7,135 bases of DNA from Bdellovibrionales bacterium (lineage in GTDB: Bacteria; Bdellovibrionota; Bacteriovoracia; Bacteriovoracales; Bacteriovoracaceae). The translations under genes were made by a program, and so were the position numbers. Position 1 is the first letter of the stretch; every line of letters begins with the position of its first letter. The stretch is taken from contig SXUH01000428.1 of assembly GCA_005791855.1 (NCBI GenBank), positions 1-7,135 of the forward strand, read 5' to 3'. The notes below the pieces were generated by a model. The model ran no database searches. It worked only from the letters and a program-made list of their open reading frames with translations, and was not told the DNA's origin. Of this stretch, positions 5,907 to 7,135 are shown in pieces.

Positions 5907-5972
5907 GGGCCCCGGGCCTAAGCCGGCAGAAGCAATGGGCTTCTCCGGGACCGGCCCCTCTGGGCGCCGGGG
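5907..5972. repeat. cluster of GC-rich hairpins in the vwa/trehalase divergent region
   Basis: Three dyads lie side by side in the 279-bp gap (5814-6092). Overlapping GGGCCC and CCCGGG palindromes occupy 5907-5916. AGAAGC (5928-5933) pairs with GCTTCT (5939-5944), extended by CCGG on both sides (5923-5926 and 5945-5948) past one bulged C. CCGGCCCC (5951-5958) pairs with GGG and GCCGG (5962-5970) past one bulged C. No gene reads into this point from either side and no T-run follows, so they are not ordinary terminators. They could be a structured 5' leader of the trehalase mRNA, a REP-like element or a small RNA. The rest of the gap holds promoter-like AT-rich DNA at 5865-5900 (TTGAAA at 5873 without a convincing -10) and the repeats at 6022-6062. 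Confidence 0.5.
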
Positions 5973-6021
5973 TGTCTAAGTAATGTTCGGAATCGCATCC
6001 GACGCCTCGAAGCGGAGATTC

Positions 6022-6062
6022 AATGGCTTGCCATTAGGGGCTCCTAAGGTAAGCTCATTAGG
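6022..6062 (+). promoter_or_regulatory. dyad plus three octamer repeats just upstream of the trehalase
   Basis: AATGGC-TT-GCCATT (6022-6035) is a perfect dyad. It runs into three related octamers: CCATTAGG (6031-6038), TCCTAAGG (6042-6049) and TCATTAGG (6055-6062), spaced 11 and 13 bp start to start, about one helical turn. The middle CCTAA (6043-6047) can pair with TTAGG on its left (6034-6038) or on its right (6058-6062), so two mutually exclusive small stems are possible. The array ends 30 bp before the ATG and could be a regulator-binding site or a leader switch. A TTGCCA (6028-6033) resembles a -35 but lacks a good -10. Function is inferred. Confidence 0.4.
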
Positions 6063-6092
6063 TAGACAGAACTTCGTCTCCCGGAGCCATCG

Positions 6093-7135
6093 ATGAACCT
6101 CTTCCTGTTCCTGTTCTCCCTCCTCTCCCTCGCCCGCGCCGATCTCATCCAGGTGGACGCCCGGGCCCACCTCGGCCAGCTCCTGAAGCAGGAAGACTGC
6201 GACAAGGACCGGAAGATCACGGTGGACGACGGGGCCTGCGGGAGCAGGAAGTACGTCCTCACCTCGACGACCGGCGTGGCCTACCAGGTGAAGGGGACCT
6301 ACCAGCTCGCGAACCTCGTCCAGGAGCTGAAGCTCGCAGAAGGACACGGCAAGCTCGACACGGACCGGGTCCTCGAGAATCCGGTGGAGCGGATCTCGCG
6401 GAACATCCGCGAGCTCTACTGGGACGGCCTCACCCGGAGGATCGACGCCGATCACCTGGAGCAGGTCCTGCCGGACCCGAAGCTCGGAGCGCAGTCGACC
6501 CGCTACCTCTACGTCCCCGCGGGCGACGAGCGCGGGTTCCGCTCCTTCACCGGAGCGGTGAAGGAGAAGAAGCTCCCGCGGGTCCAGGTGGTGAAGCTCC
6601 CGAAGGAAGTCTCGTCGGTTTTCGTCAACGAGCTCGGCGAGAAGCACGGGCTCCTGAGCCTCGCGCTCCGAGAGGAGAAGGACGGAAAGCTCCGGGGCGT
6701 CCCCTTCGTGGTGCCGGGGGGCCGGTTCAACGAGATGTACGGCTGGGACAGCTACTTCGAAGCCCTGGGCCTCCTCGAAGACGGGAAGGTCGACCTCGCC
6801 AAGAGCATGGTGGACAACTTCGTCTACGAGATCACCCACTACGGGAAGATCCTCAACGCCAACCGGACCTACTACCTCACGCGGTCCCAGCCACCGTTCC
6901 TCACGTCGATGATCCGGGCGGTCCACCGGGCGCTCCCGGAGAGTCGGGAGAAGCTCCCCTGGCTCCGGACGTCTCTCCGGGCGGCGATCCGGGAGTACGA
7001 AGAGGTCTGGATGGGGAAGGACCGGCTCACCCCTCTGGGCCTGAGCCGCTACGCGGGGTTCTCCGAAGGCATCCCGCCGGAGGTCGAGCCCGGGCACTTC
7101 GACGAGACCGTTAGACCGTTCGCAAGGAAGCACAA
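6093..7135 (+). CDS. exported alpha,alpha-trehalase (GH37), fungal neutral-trehalase type with calcium-binding loop, 3'-truncated by window edge
   Basis: The enzyme splits trehalose into two glucoses. The frame is open to the window end, showing 347 residues. Residues 1-16 form a signal peptide ([11 protein letters not shown] core, cleavage after ARA), placing it in the periplasm or outside. GH37 signature 1, [14 protein letters not shown], is at 208-221. The substrate-site segment [16 protein letters not shown] is at 253-268. The general acid Asp and second signature would lie beyond the edge. The N-terminal part is unlike E. coli TreA/TreF and like fungal neutral trehalases (Nth1): an EF-hand-type loop [12 protein letters not shown] (35-46), then [25 protein letters not shown] and a WDGLTRRID segment in the same order. 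The fungal phosphorylation and 14-3-3 tail is absent and the signal peptide replaces it. Cys36 and Cys49 bracket the loop and may form a disulfide. GGAG lies 6 nt before the ATG. The gene is divergent from vwa. Confidence 0.93.
   Translation, partial: MNLFLFLFSLLSLARADLIQVDARAHLGQLLKQEDCDKDRKITVDDGACGSRKYVLTSTTGVAYQVKGTYQLANLVQELKLAEGHGKLDTDRVLENPVERISRNIRELYWDGLTRRIDADHLEQVLPDPKLGAQSTRYLYVPAGDERGFRSFTGAVKEKKLPRVQVVKLPKEVSSVFVNELGEKHGLLSLALREEKDGKLRGVPFVVPGGRFNEMYGWDSYFEALGLLEDGKVDLAKSMVDNFVYEITHYGKILNANRTYYLTRSQPPFLTSMIRAVHRALPESREKLPWLRTSLRAAIREYEEVWMGKDRLTPLGLSRYAGFSEGIPPEVEPGHFDETVRPFARKH

Noticed and set aside
5907..6062. tRNA or known riboswitch in the structured gap before the trehalase
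   Set aside because: No tRNA cloverleaf or GGTTCGAATC-like T arm is present, and I could not match any riboswitch core that I know.
5976..7133. 385-codon minus-strand frame opposite the trehalase
   Set aside because: It is the longest closed frame in the region, but its composition is that of an antisense. The plus strand carries an exact GH37 signature, signal peptide and ribosome-binding site and is merely cut by the window end.

Overview
The window is a GC-rich (roughly 60-65 % by eye), gene-dense stretch of a bacterial chromosome. Genes use a narrow GC-ending codon set (mostly CTC for Leu, CGG for Arg, ATC for Ile), and AT-richer DNA is confined to gene borders. An XPD/Rad3-type helicase, several exported proteins, and a von Willebrand lipoprotein with a C-terminal 'VNG...Y..' beta domain suggest a Gram-negative of the Bdellovibrionota or former Deltaproteobacteria. 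This placement is inference and no rRNA or marker gene is present to settle it. Nothing looks like a phage, transposon, CRISPR array, tRNA or rRNA.

Layout. (1) 3-1625, plus: 3' part of an XPD/DinG-type iron-sulfur helicase whose start and Walker A lie upstream of the window. (2) 1626-1721: AT-rich gap with a possible sigma70-type promoter and a perfect 16-bp dyad. (3) 1722-2549, plus: exported protein of unknown function. (4) 2542-3093, minus: HutD/Ves-family cupin, overlapping gene 3 tail to tail by 8 bp. (5) 3094-3210: divergent promoter region with a strong sigma54-like -24/-12 element. (6) 3211-3447, plus: a 78-aa, very acidic protein. (7) 5813 to 3436, minus: an apparent operon of VWA-domain lipoprotein, exported alpha/beta hydrolase and Nudix (Ap4A-hydrolase-like) enzyme. 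The last two genes share one base (TAGTG), and the Nudix gene overlaps the acidic gene by 12 bp. A perfect 15-bp hairpin lies over the ribosome-binding site of the hydrolase. (8) 5814-6092: divergent regulatory region with GC-rich hairpins and a triple octamer repeat. (9) 6093-7135 and beyond, plus: an alpha,alpha-trehalase, open at the window end.

The most notable items are the trehalase and the hairpin. The trehalase resembles fungal neutral trehalases (Nth1 type), including their calcium-binding loop, yet it carries a bacterial signal peptide. The hairpin would hide the Shine-Dalgarno sequence of the hydrolase mRNA. Beyond the minus-strand operon, no single pathway joins the genes. The shared theme is envelope or periplasm: four of the seven proteins whose N-terminus is visible have export signals.
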